A stretch of DNA of 64,000 bases, from assembly GCA_021774575.1 (NCBI GenBank), contig JAJFIX010000031.1, positions 154,264 through 218,263 of the forward strand. Direction: 5' to 3'. The position numbers and the translations under genes were made by a program. This document shows, in pieces, positions 8,165-17,769 of this stretch. Below the pieces are notes generated by a model. It was given only the letters and a program-made list of their open reading frames with translations, made no database searches and was not told where the DNA came from. The DNA comes from Alphaproteobacteria bacterium (GTDB lineage: Bacteria; Pseudomonadota; Alphaproteobacteria; UBA6615). Numbering within the stretch: the stretch's first letter is position 1; every line of letters starts with the position of its first letter.

Positions 8165-9337
8165 ATGCTCAATATCGCGCAAGCCATGTCCCGTCTCGGC
8201 ACCGAAACCGCCTTCGAGGTACTGGCTCGCGCCGAAGCCCTAAAGGCACAAGGCGCCGACATCATCAATTTAGGCATCGGCCAGCCAGACTTCAAAACAC
8301 CCGAGCATATCGTCGAAGCGGCGATCAAGGCGCTTCGCGACGGGCATCACGGCTACACACCAGCCAATGGGATCAAGCCACTGCGCGAGGCGGTGGCAGC
8401 CGACATCGCCAAATACCGCCAGGTTGAAGTCAATCCCGACAATGTATTGATCGTGCCCGGCGGCAAGGTGACGATGTTTTTTGCCATCTTGATGTTTGGC
8501 GAGCCCGGCGCCGAAATTCTTTACCCCAATCCGGGTTTTCCGATCTACCAATCAGCGATCGCCTATTCGGGTGCAACACCGGTGCCAATTCCATTGCTCG
8601 AGGAGAATGACTTCAGCTTTGACGCCGACACTGTTTTGGATCTGATCACGCCCAAAACGCGGCTGATCATCCTCAATTTTCCGGCAAACCCAACCGGTGG
8701 CTCGGTACCAAAATCTGAACTCGATAAGTTGGTTACCGGCCTGGCTGACCACCCTAACGTCGCGGTAATGAGCGACGAAATTTACGCCCGTATCACCTAC
8801 GACAACCAAGAGCATATTAGTTTGCTTCAATATGAGAGCCTGCGAGACCGGCTGATACTGCTCGACGGATGGTCCAAAACCTATGCAATGACTGGATGGC
8901 GGCTTGGATATTCGGTGTGGCCTGCCGATCTCATCGAGAACGTCACCCGACTTGCGGTCAATTGCCATTCTTGCGTGAACGCTTCGGCGCAGTTTGCTGG
9001 CATTGCCGCCTTGGAAGGTCCCCAGGACGGGCCAGCGAAGATGGTCGAAGCCTTCGACGAGCGGCGCCGGGTTATTGTCGAGGAACTAAATGATATTCCT
9101 GGCTTTTCCTGTCGGCGGCCGACCGGGGCGTTTTATGCCTTCCCCAATATCACTGGAACGGGACTAGACGCGCGAGCGCTGCAAACCAAATTACTCGAAG
9201 ACATTCACGTCGCAACGGTTGCCGGAACTAGTTTCGGTCATCTCGGCGAGGGATATATCCGTTTCTCTTACGCCAACAGCACGGAAAATATCCGCCTCGC
9301 CATGCAGCGTATCCGAAGGTTGCTGGAGCAAGATTGA
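8165..9337 (+). CDS. Class I aminotransferase, aspartate aminotransferase-like
   Basis: 390 residues from ATG 8165, chosen over the upstream ATG at 8084 because AAAGGA lies nine bases before it and MLNIAQAMSRLGTETAFEVL is the normal family start. Marks: INLGIGQPDFKTPEHI, HGYTPANGIKPLREAV, NFPANPTGGSVP, SDEIYARITYDN, the PLP lysine in DGWSKTYAMTGWRLGY, and EGYIRFSYANS with the substrate-carboxylate Arg. It transfers amino groups between an amino acid and 2-oxoglutarate; aspartate, alanine or aromatic substrates are possible. About 90 bases of spacer separate it from the divergent aminotransferase; glnBA lies downstream. Confidence 0.88.
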   Translation: MLNIAQAMSRLGTETAFEVLARAEALKAQGADIINLGIGQPDFKTPEHIVEAAIKALRDGHHGYTPANGIKPLREAVAADIAKYRQVEVNPDNVLIVPGGKVTMFFAILMFGEPGAEILYPNPGFPIYQSAIAYSGATPVPIPLLEENDFSFDADTVLDLITPKTRLIILNFPANPTGGSVPKSELDKLVTGLADHPNVAVMSDEIYARITYDNQEHISLLQYESLRDRLILLDGWSKTYAMTGWRLGYSVWPADLIENVTRLAVNCHSCVNASAQFAGIAALEGPQDGPAKMVEAFDERRRVIVEELNDIPGFSCRRPTGAFYAFPNITGTGLDARALQTKLLEDIHVATVAGTSFGHLGEGYIRFSYANSTENIRLAMQRIRRLLEQD

Positions 9338-9455
9338 AACAACGCTGCACAAAATTGCACCAGACTGCCTAAAAATAGAGCAACCCATGCCTGGAGCTAG
9401 ATTTTTGACGTAAATTTTTCCAAATTTCTTCCCGTTTTTATCCTGACTGGCAAAT

Positions 9456-9471
9456 TGGCACGCACTGTGCT
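9456..9471 (+). promoter_or_regulatory. Sigma-54 (-24/-12) promoter of glnB-glnA
   Basis: TGGCAC at 9456-9461, five bases, then GTGCT at 9467-9471. GG and GC are exactly ten bases apart, as sigma-54 requires, and TGGCAC is a full -24 match. It lies about 100 bases before glnB, a gene commonly under NtrC/sigma-54 control in this class. Confidence 0.7.
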
Positions 9472-9510
9472 TTGTTCCTGTTCGTCACTGTGCTTTGTTC
9501 CTGTTCGTCA
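9463..9510 (+). repeat. Perfect 23-bp tandem duplication over the glnB promoter
   Basis: Two identical 23-base units (9463-9485 and 9486-9508) plus two bases of a third. The unit begins CACTGTGCTTTG and contains the -12 element of the sigma-54 site, so a second -12-like GTGCT lacking a -24 partner sits just downstream of the real promoter, near the expected transcription start. Confidence 0.95.
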
Positions 9511-9520
9511 AGGAAACTGA

Positions 9521-9907
<387 letters not shown>

Positions 9908-10000
9908 CAAGTCCAATGAGCTTTGGTTCACCTTCTATTAAATCGTTCTCAACCATCCAAGCCAGGCCCATCCGGGCCAGATCATGAGGAATGTTAAAAA

Positions 10001-11410
10001 ATGTCAGATGTCTCGAATGTTCTAGATCTCATCAAGCAACATGATGTGCAATATGTGGATTTGCGCTTCACGGATCCGCGCGGCAAATGGCAGCACACCG
10101 CCCAGCATGTGTCGACGGTAAACGAAGATTGCTTTGTCGACGGTTTCTTTTTCGATGGCTCTTCGATTGCCGGCTGGAAAGAAATCAATGATTCCGACAT
10201 GATTTTGATGCCGGACGCGTCAACAGCGGTGATGGACCCGTTTACCGCACAGCCGCAACTCATCCTATTTTGCGACATTGTCGAACCTTCGACCGGCGAG
10301 CCTTATGCTCGTGACCCGCGGAGCGTGGCCAAACGTGCTGAAGCCTATTTGAAATCGACCGGCATCGGCGACACTGCCTATATGGGCCCCGAGGCTGAGT
10401 TTTTCGTCTTCGATGATGTCCGCTGGGATGTCTCGATGAACCGCATGTTTTATGAAATCGATAGCGAAGAAGGCCCCTATAATACCGGCAGTGAGTTTGC
10501 CAGCGGCAACTTTGGGCATCGCCCCCCTATCAAAGGCGGGTATTTCCCTGTGCCACCGGTCGATAGCATGACCGATTTGCGCGCCGAAATGGTCACCATC
10601 ATGGCCGAAATGGGCATGAAGATGGAAAAGCATCATCATGAGGTTGCCCCGTCGCAAAACGAACTCGGTTTCGTTTTCGATACCCTTGTCCGGACCGCGG
10701 ACAATATGCAGATATATAAATACGTCGTGCACATGGTTGCAGCCAGCCACATGCAGACGGCGACTTTCATGCCCAAACCGGTTCTCGACGATAATGGATC
10801 GGGCATGCACGTCCATCAATCGATCTGGAACGACGGCAAACCGCTGTTTGCCGGGTCGGGCTACGCCGATCTCTCCGAAACTTGCCTTTACTATATCGGC
10901 GGCATTATCAAGCATGCCCAAGCGCTAAATGCCTTCACCAACCCCAGCACCAATAGCTATAAGCGCCTGGTGCCGGGCTTTGAGGCACCAGTCTTGCTGG
11001 CCTATTCCGCTCGCAACCGGTCGGCATCCTGCCGTATCCCCCATTCCGCAAGCCCCAACGGCAAGCGAGTGGAAATTCGGTTCCCCGATGCCACGGCCAA
11101 TCCCTATCTCGCGTTCACAGCCATGCTGATGGCTGGCCTTGACGGAATTCAGAATAAAATCCACCCGGGCGATCCGATGGATAAGGATCTTTATGATCTG
11201 CCGCCGGAAGAATTGCGTGACGTGCCGACCGTTTGTCATTCGCTGCGCGATGCCCTCGACGCCCTCGACAATGATCGTGACTTCTTAAAGCAAGGCGGCG
11301 TGATGGATGATGATTTGATCGACGGTTATCTCGCGCTCAAACGAGAAGAAGTTATCTTATTTGAGCAGACACCTCATCCGGTCGAATTTCAGATGTATTT
11401 CTCGAGCTAA
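10001..11410 (+). CDS. glnA: Glutamine synthetase type I
   Basis: 469 residues. ATP-dependent synthesis of glutamine from glutamate and ammonia; cytoplasmic dodecamer. Visible: [13 protein letters not shown] and the [10 protein letters not shown] region at the N-terminus, EAEFFVFD and [15 protein letters not shown] for metal ligands, [11 protein letters not shown], the [12 protein letters not shown]/active-site loop, and [11 protein letters not shown] near residue 397 carrying the adenylylation tyrosine, so it is a GlnE-regulated GSI-beta enzyme. It is about 90 bases downstream of glnB and probably co-transcribed. The ATG is preceded by GAGGA. A strong terminator follows. Confidence 0.97.
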   Translation: MSDVSNVLDLIKQHDVQYVDLRFTDPRGKWQHTAQHVSTVNEDCFVDGFFFDGSSIAGWKEINDSDMILMPDASTAVMDPFTAQPQLILFCDIVEPSTGEPYARDPRSVAKRAEAYLKSTGIGDTAYMGPEAEFFVFDDVRWDVSMNRMFYEIDSEEGPYNTGSEFASGNFGHRPPIKGGYFPVPPVDSMTDLRAEMVTIMAEMGMKMEKHHHEVAPSQNELGFVFDTLVRTADNMQIYKYVVHMVAASHMQTATFMPKPVLDDNGSGMHVHQSIWNDGKPLFAGSGYADLSETCLYYIGGIIKHAQALNAFTNPSTNSYKRLVPGFEAPVLLAYSARNRSASCRIPHSASPNGKRVEIRFPDATANPYLAFTAMLMAGLDGIQNKIHPGDPMDKDLYDLPPEELRDVPTVCHSLRDALDALDNDRDFLKQGGVMDDDLIDGYLALKREEVILFEQTPHPVEFQMYFSS

Positions 11411-11435
11411 CGGCTCCGACCGAAAAATGAATATG

Positions 11436-11475
11436 CCCCCACTTCAATTTTTCGAAGTGGGGGTCTTAGTTTTTT
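11436..11475 (+). terminator. Intrinsic terminator of glnA
   Basis: 10-bp perfect stem (11436-11445 with 11454-11463; CCCCCACTTC arm), an eight-base loop and a T-tract at 11469-11475. It ends the glnBA operon just before the methyltransferase gene. Confidence 0.9.
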
Positions 11476-11485
11476 GCCAATTCAT

Positions 11486-12238
11486 ATGCTTCAAGACGGT
11501 GCGCGAACCATGACAGCCTGCGGTGTCTGCAAAGGCGTGACCGAGGAATTTGTCCATAAGGGCGGCTCGAGATACGACAAATGCACCAATTGTGGATTTG
11601 TCTTTATGAACCCCATGCCGCCCGCGGGCCAACTGGATGAGCTCTACAGTGCCGGCGGCCCGCAACACCTACCGGATACCTATAGCAAATCAAGGTCGCG
11701 AGCTCGTCGCGCCTACATTCGAGCAATCGCCTTGCGGCGCTATTTCCGCGGCAAGGATGCCCTTGATTTCGGCAGCGGCGGTGGATTTATCGTCAATGCC
11801 TTGCAAAAATTCGGCGCCAAAAGCGCCACCGGCCTCGATATAGATAGTGTTGCCGTCGCCTACGCGCGCCGCCATTATGCTGGGTCTCAATTTTTTCTGA
11901 GCGGTTATGAAGATTTTGCCGCAAGCGGCCGGACTTTCGATTTTATATATTCATCTGAAGTGTTGGAGCATATCGGTGACATCGACGGAGTGATGTCCTT
12001 TTTACAGACGATTACGCGCCCCGGCGCGACGCTCTTTATTACCACGCCCGACATTGGCCATCCTGCCGTTCCCGCCAAAGTGGTTGACTGGCCCGTCCTA
12101 GCGCCGCCCCACCATGTTCAATTTTTTACGCAAGACTCGATTACCAAATTGTTTATTAATTATGGTTTCACTATAGAGAGAAGATATAATAAGCGCTCAG
12201 CCCCAACGCTCAAATTCGTCGCAAAAAAAATTAGATAA
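11486..12238 (+). CDS. Zinc-ribbon class I SAM-dependent methyltransferase
   Basis: About 250 residues. It starts with a four-cysteine zinc ribbon (CGVCKG...YDKCTNCGFVFMNP), then a Rossmann SAM-binding fold: ALDFGSGGGFIVNAL (motif I), TGLDIDSVAV, FDFIYSSEVLEHI (motif IV region) and LFITTPD. This layout occurs in methyltransferases of sugar, lipid or natural-product tailoring; the substrate is not evident. Possible starts are ATG 11486 and ATG 11510 (MTACGVC); both keep the zinc ribbon. The last ~30 bases are copied again at about 13693-13722, marking a segmental duplication. Downstream is the perfect palindrome GGCTGAATTCAGCC (12257-12270). Confidence 0.82.
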   Translation: MLQDGARTMTACGVCKGVTEEFVHKGGSRYDKCTNCGFVFMNPMPPAGQLDELYSAGGPQHLPDTYSKSRSRARRAYIRAIALRRYFRGKDALDFGSGGGFIVNALQKFGAKSATGLDIDSVAVAYARRHYAGSQFFLSGYEDFAASGRTFDFIYSSEVLEHIGDIDGVMSFLQTITRPGATLFITTPDIGHPAVPAKVVDWPVLAPPHHVQFFTQDSITKLFINYGFTIERRYNKRSAPTLKFVAKKIR

Positions 12239-12341
12239 GCAATGCATTTAGTAAACGGCTGAATTCAGCCAAAATTTTATACATTTATTCTAAGATCACC
12301 AATATACTGACGCCACTGTAATTATTGCCTTCAGGAATTTC

Positions 12342-13522
12342 ATGTCGGATAGCACTTACCCCGTCGATCAAACATTGGACTTTGTACCGCAATCTCCTCC
12401 ACCTCCTAAGAGTTTTTCCGATTCTGGTTCCCATGGGGGCACCAGTGGCAAGTTGGCGGTTGAATTCGACGGTAATGCCAGCGAATATTTTGGCATTTGG
12501 ATTGTTAATCTTCTACTCACAATTGTGACCTTGGGCATTTGGTCGGCGTGGGCCAAAGTGCGGCGTATGCAATATTTTTACGGCAATACCAGGCTCGGTG
12601 CCGATAATTTTGAATTCCTCGCCAGCGGATGGCAAATTTTTCGCGGACGCATCATCGCCATTGTGTTGTTGGTGGTGCTCTTTGCCAGTCAGTATATCAG
12701 CGCTTGGGCGCAACTTATTGCCACTCTAATTTTTATTCCGTTGTTTCCATGGATTGTCAATTTGTCTCTGCTTGTCTCTGCGGTTTCGCGCCGGAATGAT
12801 AATGTGGCGGAACATTCGATTTTCTTTTGCAGGAAATTACTGGGGTGCCTTCGGCGTTTTTGTCGCCATGCCGGCAGTCGGCATATTATCTTTCGGCCTC
12901 TTACTTCCCTTGGCTGGACAAATGGCGGCGAAAATATGTCGCTAAGAATTGCCGTTATGGCACAGCCGAATTTGAGGCGCACCCCGACGTCGGGAAATTC
13001 TACGCTGCTTTTTTCATAGCGTTCGGGGTGATGATAGCCGCGATTATCGTATTTGTGTTTCCACTCTTTGGCATCGCTGCCGAAAATACTCTGGATGCGA
13101 GCACGACAAAGAGCGCTGACACTGGATCGATTTTCAGATTTCTTGGACTGACTTTTCTATCGACGATCACCACCGCCATTTACTTTGTTTGTTTTATTGC
13201 CGCCCGCCAGATCTATCTCGCCCTCACCCGAAACGCTATTATCAATACGCTGCATCTCGAAGGCGGGCACCGTTTCGCCTCAAACCTATCGGGGGGCAAA
13301 CTCGCCTGGATTACAATTAGTAATATGGCCGTCGTTTTGTTTACCTCCGGATTGATGCAGCCATGGGCCGCGACCCGGCTATGGCGCTATCAGACAAGCT
13401 CCTACGGCGCCACGCCCGGCGTACCGGTCGACGAATTCGCCGATGAGCAGCGGGAGGCCGTGAGCGCTTTCGGTTCTGAATTCGGAGATATCGAAGGCTT
13501 TAATATTGGCATTGGTATCTAG
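12342..13522 (+). pseudogene. Frameshifted DUF898 (YjgN-like) membrane protein, decayed copy
   Basis: Reads as a near-twin of the intact gene at 13838-15013 but in three successive frames. It starts MSDSTYPVDQTLDFVPQSPP, shifts after PWIVNLSL, continues as RFRAGMIMWRNIRFSF, then shifts again at KYVAKNCRYGTAEF and ends GFNIGIGI. The first shift comes from a 10-base tandem duplication at 12761-12780 (TTGTCTCTG repeated); removing one unit restores NLSLRFR. The second is one extra A in the run at 12931-12934. The intact copy has neither. Unlikely to be translated whole. Confidence 0.9.
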
Positions 13523-13527
13523 TCGAA

Positions 13528-13695
13528 ATGGCCAGTTCACTTCTCATTACCGGTGATATATTCAATGAAAATAGTGCAAAGCCCTAACCGGCAGAGCTCA
13601 GCAAAAAAGAAGATTACGACGACAGTTCAATATTTCGTTGCGCCAGATCGATAACCTACATTCGACGGGATCAAATTTCGGCATCCGAAATCCTT
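13528..13695 (+). pseudogene. 5' remnant of M48 protease gene
   Basis: Aligns with the first ~170 bases of the intact protease gene at 15019: MASSLLITGDIFNENSAKP against MAATLPITGDLFEENSAKS. A TAA stops it after 19 codons (13585-13587). The match ends near 13695, where methyltransferase-derived sequence begins; this is the duplication junction. Confidence 0.85.
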
Positions 13696-13722
13696 AAATT
13701 TGTAGCGAAAAAAACTGAGTAA
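13696..13722 (+). pseudogene. 3' remnant of the zinc-ribbon methyltransferase gene
   Basis: About nine codons reading KFVAKKTE-stop, matching the KFVAKKIR-stop end of the intact methyltransferase at 12238. It marks the left end of duplication copy 2. Confidence 0.75.
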
Positions 13723-13837
13723 GGAAGGCATCTCGTAAGCGGCTGAATTCAGTCAAAAATTTTATGCATTTATTCTAAAATCACCAATATACTGTTCTCA
13801 TACTGGTCCCAGTGTGTTTATTTTCGCGAGGAATTTC

Positions 13838-15013
13838 ATGTCGGATAGCAGTCAACCAGTCGTTCAAACATTGGGCTCCGTACCTCAATCACCGTTGCCG
13901 CCTAAACATCGTACCGATTCTGGTTCCCATGATGACGGTAATGGCAAATTACCGATAGAATTCGATGGAAATGCCAGCGAATATTTTGGCATTTGGATTG
14001 TTAATCTTCTACTCACAATTGCCACTCTGGGTATCTGGTCGGCGTGGGCAAAAGTGCGGCGTATGCGGTATTTTTACGGTAATACCAGGCTCGGTGCCGA
14101 TAGTTTTGAGTTTCTCGCCAGCGGTTGGCAAATTTTTCGCGGGCGCATCATCGCCTTCGTACTGCTGGCGGCGCTCTCTGCCAGCCAATATATTAGCCCG
14201 TGGGCACAACTTTTTGCCACTCTTATCTTCATTCCCCTCTTTCCCTGGATCGTCAATTTAGCCCTTCGGTTTCGCGCCAGGATGACGATGTGGCGCAATA
14301 TACGGTTTTCGTTCAAGGGAAATTACTGGGGGGCCCTCGGCGTATTTGTTGCAATGCCGATTGCCGGTATATTTTCTGGCGGCCTGCTATTTCCTTTGGC
14401 GGGACAAATGGCGGCGAAATATGTCACCAAGAATTTCCATTATGGCACCGCCCAATTTGAAGCCGACCCAGATGTCGGAAAATTCTACGCCGCGTTCTTT
14501 ATCTCGATCGGTGTGATGATTGGCGCGGGAATTTTAATGATGATCCCAATCACTGCGGCCATTGTCGGAAGTGCTATGGCAGGGAGTGCGAAAAAAGGCG
14601 CAGACTTGGAAACGATTTTTGGGTCCCTTGGGCCAGCCTTTTTCTCAATGATCTTTGTCGCCATTTTCGTCTATGCTGTTGGGTTTATCGCCGCCAGCCA
14701 GGTCTATCTCGCCCTCACCCGAAATGCCGTTATCAATGCGCTGCAGCTCGAAGGCGGGCACCGTTTCGCCTCAAGTCTATCGGGAACCAAACTCGCCTGG
14801 ATCACCATTAGCAATATGGTCGTCGTGTTGTTTACCGCCGGTTTGATGCAACCATGGGCGGCGACCCGTTTGTGGCGCTATCAAACCAGCTGCTACGGCG
14901 CCACCCCCGGCGCACCGATCGATGAGTTCGTCGATGAACAACGCGAGGCCGTGAGTGCTTTTGGGTCTGAATTAGGGGATTTCGAAGGCTTTGATATTGG
15001 CTTCGGTATCTAA
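13838..15013 (+). CDS. DUF898 (YjgN-like) polytopic membrane protein
   Basis: 391 residues from the ATG at 13838 (MSDSSQPVVQ); the decayed twin has the equivalent ATG. A proline-rich cytoplasmic tail of about 35 residues precedes the DUF898 core: FDGNASEYFGIWIVNLLLTI, the WSAWAKVRRMRYFYGNT loop, and about six membrane segments, ending LWRYQTS and an acidic tail. The family's function is unknown. Five bases separate it from an M48 protease gene, a pairing also seen in other proteobacteria, which suggests the protease and membrane protein act together, perhaps in membrane protein quality control. This is the intact copy of a segmental duplication. Confidence 0.88.
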   Translation: MSDSSQPVVQTLGSVPQSPLPPKHRTDSGSHDDGNGKLPIEFDGNASEYFGIWIVNLLLTIATLGIWSAWAKVRRMRYFYGNTRLGADSFEFLASGWQIFRGRIIAFVLLAALSASQYISPWAQLFATLIFIPLFPWIVNLALRFRARMTMWRNIRFSFKGNYWGALGVFVAMPIAGIFSGGLLFPLAGQMAAKYVTKNFHYGTAQFEADPDVGKFYAAFFISIGVMIGAGILMMIPITAAIVGSAMAGSAKKGADLETIFGSLGPAFFSMIFVAIFVYAVGFIAASQVYLALTRNAVINALQLEGGHRFASSLSGTKLAWITISNMVVVLFTAGLMQPWAATRLWRYQTSCYGATPGAPIDEFVDEQREAVSAFGSELGDFEGFDIGFGI

Positions 15014-15018
15014 TCAAG

Positions 15019-16062
15019 ATGGCCGCTACATTGCCTATTACCGGTGATTTATTCGAAGAAAATAGCGCAAAATCACGCCCGGCAGAGCTCAGCAGCGAGG
15101 AAGACTATAGCGACACACTGAAATTGCGTTGCGACGGTACGACAACCCACATTGGTCGAGATCAGGTTTCGGTATCTGATCCCCTGGCCAATGTTCCTAG
15201 ACGGTTGGTTTTTTCCGATGGTCGTGTGCTGGTAACCCGGGATCATCAAGCTGTCGCGGAAATTTTTGACCAAGGGAGTGGCGCCAACTTAACATCCATT
15301 GTTGCATGGGCGGAAATTTTTCGACCGCGTATCATGGTCATCCTGATCTTGCTGTTTCTGGCCTCTATTATATCCCTGCGTTTTGCCCTCCCTGTCGCCG
15401 TCGACGTCGCCGCGCGAATGGTTCCGGCAAGCATGGAGGCAAGGCTTGGCGGCGTAGCGTTCGAATCCTTTGACCTCATCCTCAAAGACAGCGAACTCGA
15501 CGCGCAACGTAGTGATGAAGTGAGGGCATTGTTCGATGAAATTGTCGGCGCTTCCGACATCGATTTTCCGGTAGACATGCATATTCGCCAGGGTGGTTTT
15601 TTAAAGGCAAATGCCTTTGCCCTGCCCGGCGGTCCGGTCATCGTCACCGATGAGCTCATTAAATTGGCACCCAATGACGACGCGCTTGCCGGGGTTCTTG
15701 CCCATGAAATTGGCCATATAGAGGAGCGTCACGGATTGCGCCGCATGATGCGGGCGGCGGGCTGGGTCATCCTCGTTTCTGTGATCTCGGAGGAGGCCAG
15801 CGGGCTGTTTGAAGAGGTTGCCGCCTTCCCCACTTTGTTGATCGATCAGGCCTATTCGCGATCATTCGAAACCGACGCCGATGATCGGGCCATCGAGATT
15901 ATTGTGGCAATCGGCCGCGATCCCGCCGCATTCGCCGAAATGCTTAACTTAATTACCAAAGACTGCGGCCAGGCCTGTGACGGTGTAGATTGGCTTTCCT
16001 CACACCCTGCCCCTGGCGACCGAATAGAGCACATACGCGAGTATGGTAGCGGCGGCGAGTGA
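15019..16062 (+). CDS. Membrane-anchored M48 family zinc metalloprotease
   Basis: 347 residues. The N-terminal cytoplasmic region contains a short beta domain (RRLVFSDGRVLVTRDHQ). One membrane segment (VILILLFLASIISLRFALP, about residues 108-127) follows, then the peptidase domain with ALPGGPVIVTDEL, the zinc motif HEIGHIEERHG and the third ligand in RSFETDADDRAIE. CGQACDGVDWLSSHPAPGDRI is the usual M48 C-terminus. Related to the Oma1/HtpX group that degrades membrane or periplasmic proteins. It sits in an operon with the DUF898 protein. Its 5' end is present again as a remnant at 13528. Confidence 0.88.
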   Translation: MAATLPITGDLFEENSAKSRPAELSSEEDYSDTLKLRCDGTTTHIGRDQVSVSDPLANVPRRLVFSDGRVLVTRDHQAVAEIFDQGSGANLTSIVAWAEIFRPRIMVILILLFLASIISLRFALPVAVDVAARMVPASMEARLGGVAFESFDLILKDSELDAQRSDEVRALFDEIVGASDIDFPVDMHIRQGGFLKANAFALPGGPVIVTDELIKLAPNDDALAGVLAHEIGHIEERHGLRRMMRAAGWVILVSVISEEASGLFEEVAAFPTLLIDQAYSRSFETDADDRAIEIIVAIGRDPAAFAEMLNLITKDCGQACDGVDWLSSHPAPGDRIEHIREYGSGGE

Positions 16063-16830
16063 CTAGGTTTCCGACGGCCCGTCGACGCTAAGCAAATCAA
16101 CCTTCTCGTTATAAAAACAGAGCATGTCTTTTATTTTCAGGCATTCGTCCAGTGGGTCAGTGTAATACCAAACTAGGTCTGCATGAAATCGGGTGGGCGT
16201 GCGCACCGAAAAATATTTAGCCGCGCCTTTGTACGGACATGCGGTCCCTTTGTCGGAAGCTTCGAGAAAATCCATCGCAACATCATCGCGCGGAATGTAA
16301 TAGCGGGTAACTTTTCCGGTCTCGAAAAGGAACCTGGCGCGGCGCGTCTCGGCGAGAACAACTCCGTCAACCTCTACTCTGACCCGGCGATGGCTTTCGA
16401 TGACATCGACCCGCACTTGAGGATCGCGCGGGTGAACAATGACGACCTCGTCTTCCTCCAGCCATTGATCGGCAGCAGCCCATTCGAGGGATAGATATCC
16501 CTTTATGGCGCCAACAATTTCGGCGGGGTCCCGATAGGCCCAGGCGGCATTTTCAACGGATTTCCCACCTGCCGCGATCGTCCAATATGATGCGCTACCT
16601 TTATAGGGGCAAACGGTCGTATGTGGCGTTGACGTAAAGCATTCCTGCGTAATATCCGCGATTGGGACGTAATAGCGGGGCGGTCGAGGGCCTTCTTTGA
16701 CCAAAATAGCGTTCTGTGTATCAACCAGGGTTACACCGCCCAGTAAGGCGCGCACCCGCTTTGATGTCGGCGTAATTTTGATCTCGGGAATTGTCGTCGT
16801 GTCGGGCAATGCTTCCCCTCCATATTTCAT
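16063..16830 (-). CDS. Tandem DUF427 domain protein
   Basis: 255 residues made of two DUF427 domains (about residues 20-125 and 135-245), each with the family core: V-x-L-x-D-T/E, R-Y-Y-V/I-P, then T-x-C-P-Y-K-G-x-A-x-Y-(W/F) (TVCPYKGSASYW and TACPYKGAAKYF) and W-x-Y-x-D-P. DUF427 folds as a small beta barrel of unknown biochemical role. It starts at the convergent M48 stop, abutting without a gap, and is preceded by a secreted protein gene on the same strand 12 bases upstream, so the two are probably co-transcribed. Confidence 0.88.
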   Translation of the reverse strand: MKYGGEALPDTTTIPEIKITPTSKRVRALLGGVTLVDTQNAILVKEGPRPPRYYVPIADITQECFTSTPHTTVCPYKGSASYWTIAAGGKSVENAAWAYRDPAEIVGAIKGYLSLEWAAADQWLEEDEVVIVHPRDPQVRVDVIESHRRVRVEVDGVVLAETRRARFLFETGKVTRYYIPRDDVAMDFLEASDKGTACPYKGAAKYFSVRTPTRFHADLVWYYTDPLDECLKIKDMLCFYNEKVDLLSVDGPSET

Positions 16831-16842
16831 GACAGCTCGTAT

Positions 16843-17205
16843 TTATTGGATGTCGACGCGAATTTCCTTGCCGCCAAATCCATGTACCAGGTCATGACCC
16901 CGCACCATAATAAATGAAAATTCGACCGGGATGACTACACCGCCCAGCGAACGAGTGAACGGCTGTTCGTTGACATGGGGGTGGGTCAGGATCCGCGTGC
17001 CCAAAACGGTCCCATCGGGCGCCAGAACTTCAAAAGAATTGGCGTAATGTTGCCAGCCGGTGTCGGCATGGGAGACCGTGACCTCAAATCGCCATACCCC
17101 ACCCTCCTGGAATGAGCCGACAGCAACAATATCCGCTTCGCCGGCCATCACCGGCCTGAGGCCCAATATCAATAGGCCAACTACGAAACCAACAAATATT
17201 TTCAT
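16843..17205 (-). CDS. Small secreted beta-rich protein, unknown function
   Basis: 120 residues with a signal peptide (MKIFVGFVVGLLILGLRPVMA, cleavage after VMA). The mature protein reads as one beta-sandwich: VWRFEVTVSHADTGWQHYAN, FEVLAPDGTVLGTRILTHPH, VEFSFIMVRGHDLVHGFGG. It has several conserved-looking His residues and looks like a conserved single-domain periplasmic family, but I cannot name it. It is upstream of DUF427 in the same direction. GGAGG lies just before the ATG (plus-strand cctcc near 17211). Confidence 0.75.
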   Translation of the reverse strand: MKIFVGFVVGLLILGLRPVMAGEADIVAVGSFQEGGVWRFEVTVSHADTGWQHYANSFEVLAPDGTVLGTRILTHPHVNEQPFTRSLGGVVIPVEFSFIMVRGHDLVHGFGGKEIRVDIQ

Positions 17206-17288
17206 ACGACCTCCAATACGTTCTATAAAACTATTACCGCACCATGATCTGCGTGGCTATCGGCAAAATTTGCCCAATGCGGGCCCAT

Positions 17289-17678
17289 TCACCGCAGTGG
17301 ACGAGAAACCCCGGATTTTTCGATCGCTACATAGGTGAATTTTCCCTCGGTCACTTTCAAGCTACGACCGCCCACACGTTCCACCCAAGCTTCGATCAGA
17401 TATGTCAGCGAAGTTCTACCGGTTTTGATGAGATTTGCGTAAGCGCAAAGGACATCGCCAACGAGCACCGGCTGGTGAAAAGCCATTGCCTCTATGCCAA
17501 CCGTCGCCACTCTGCCGCCAGCGTAGGATGCCGCAGTAATGCCACCGGCAATATCCATCTGCGCTAACAGCCAACCACCGAATATATCGCCATTTGCATT
17601 GGTATCGGCGGGCATTGCTACGGTACGAATTGCCAATTCACCCGTTGGATGGGCTATTTCATTCGGATCGCTTACCAT
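17289..17678 (-). CDS. yciA: Acyl-CoA thioesterase, YciA type
   Basis: 129 residues, hotdog fold. Hydrolyses acyl-CoA esters in the cytoplasm. Family signature PADTNANGDIFGGWLLAQMD with the catalytic Asn/Asp region near residues 24-43, followed by VGIEAMAFHQPVLVGDVLC and GRTSLTYLIEAWVER. Length is typical. It is divergent from parE across a 150-base spacer that holds an inverted repeat. Confidence 0.88.
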   Translation of the reverse strand: MVSDPNEIAHPTGELAIRTVAMPADTNANGDIFGGWLLAQMDIAGGITAASYAGGRVATVGIEAMAFHQPVLVGDVLCAYANLIKTGRTSLTYLIEAWVERVGGRSLKVTEGKFTYVAIEKSGVSRPLR

Positions 17679-17769
17679 AAATTTATTTTTCCTTTAATAT
17701 GGCGTCCTATGTGCGCCTGATTATGTTCACCGTGAAACCATCACGGGGGGCTTTACTGGCGCTGGCGCC

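Larger units (their letters stand above)
12210..15190 (+). repeat. Segmental tandem duplication, unit about 1.49 kb
   Basis: Two direct copies of a unit made of the methyltransferase 3' end, a spacer with a near-palindrome, a DUF898 gene and the first ~170 bases of an M48 protease gene. Copy 1 runs about 12210-13695, copy 2 from about 13695. Matching landmarks: methyltransferase stop 12236/13720, palindrome 12257/13741, DUF898 ATG 12342/13838, M48 ATG 13528/15019. The limits are read by eye. Copy 1 has decayed; copy 2 retains working genes. Confidence 0.85.
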
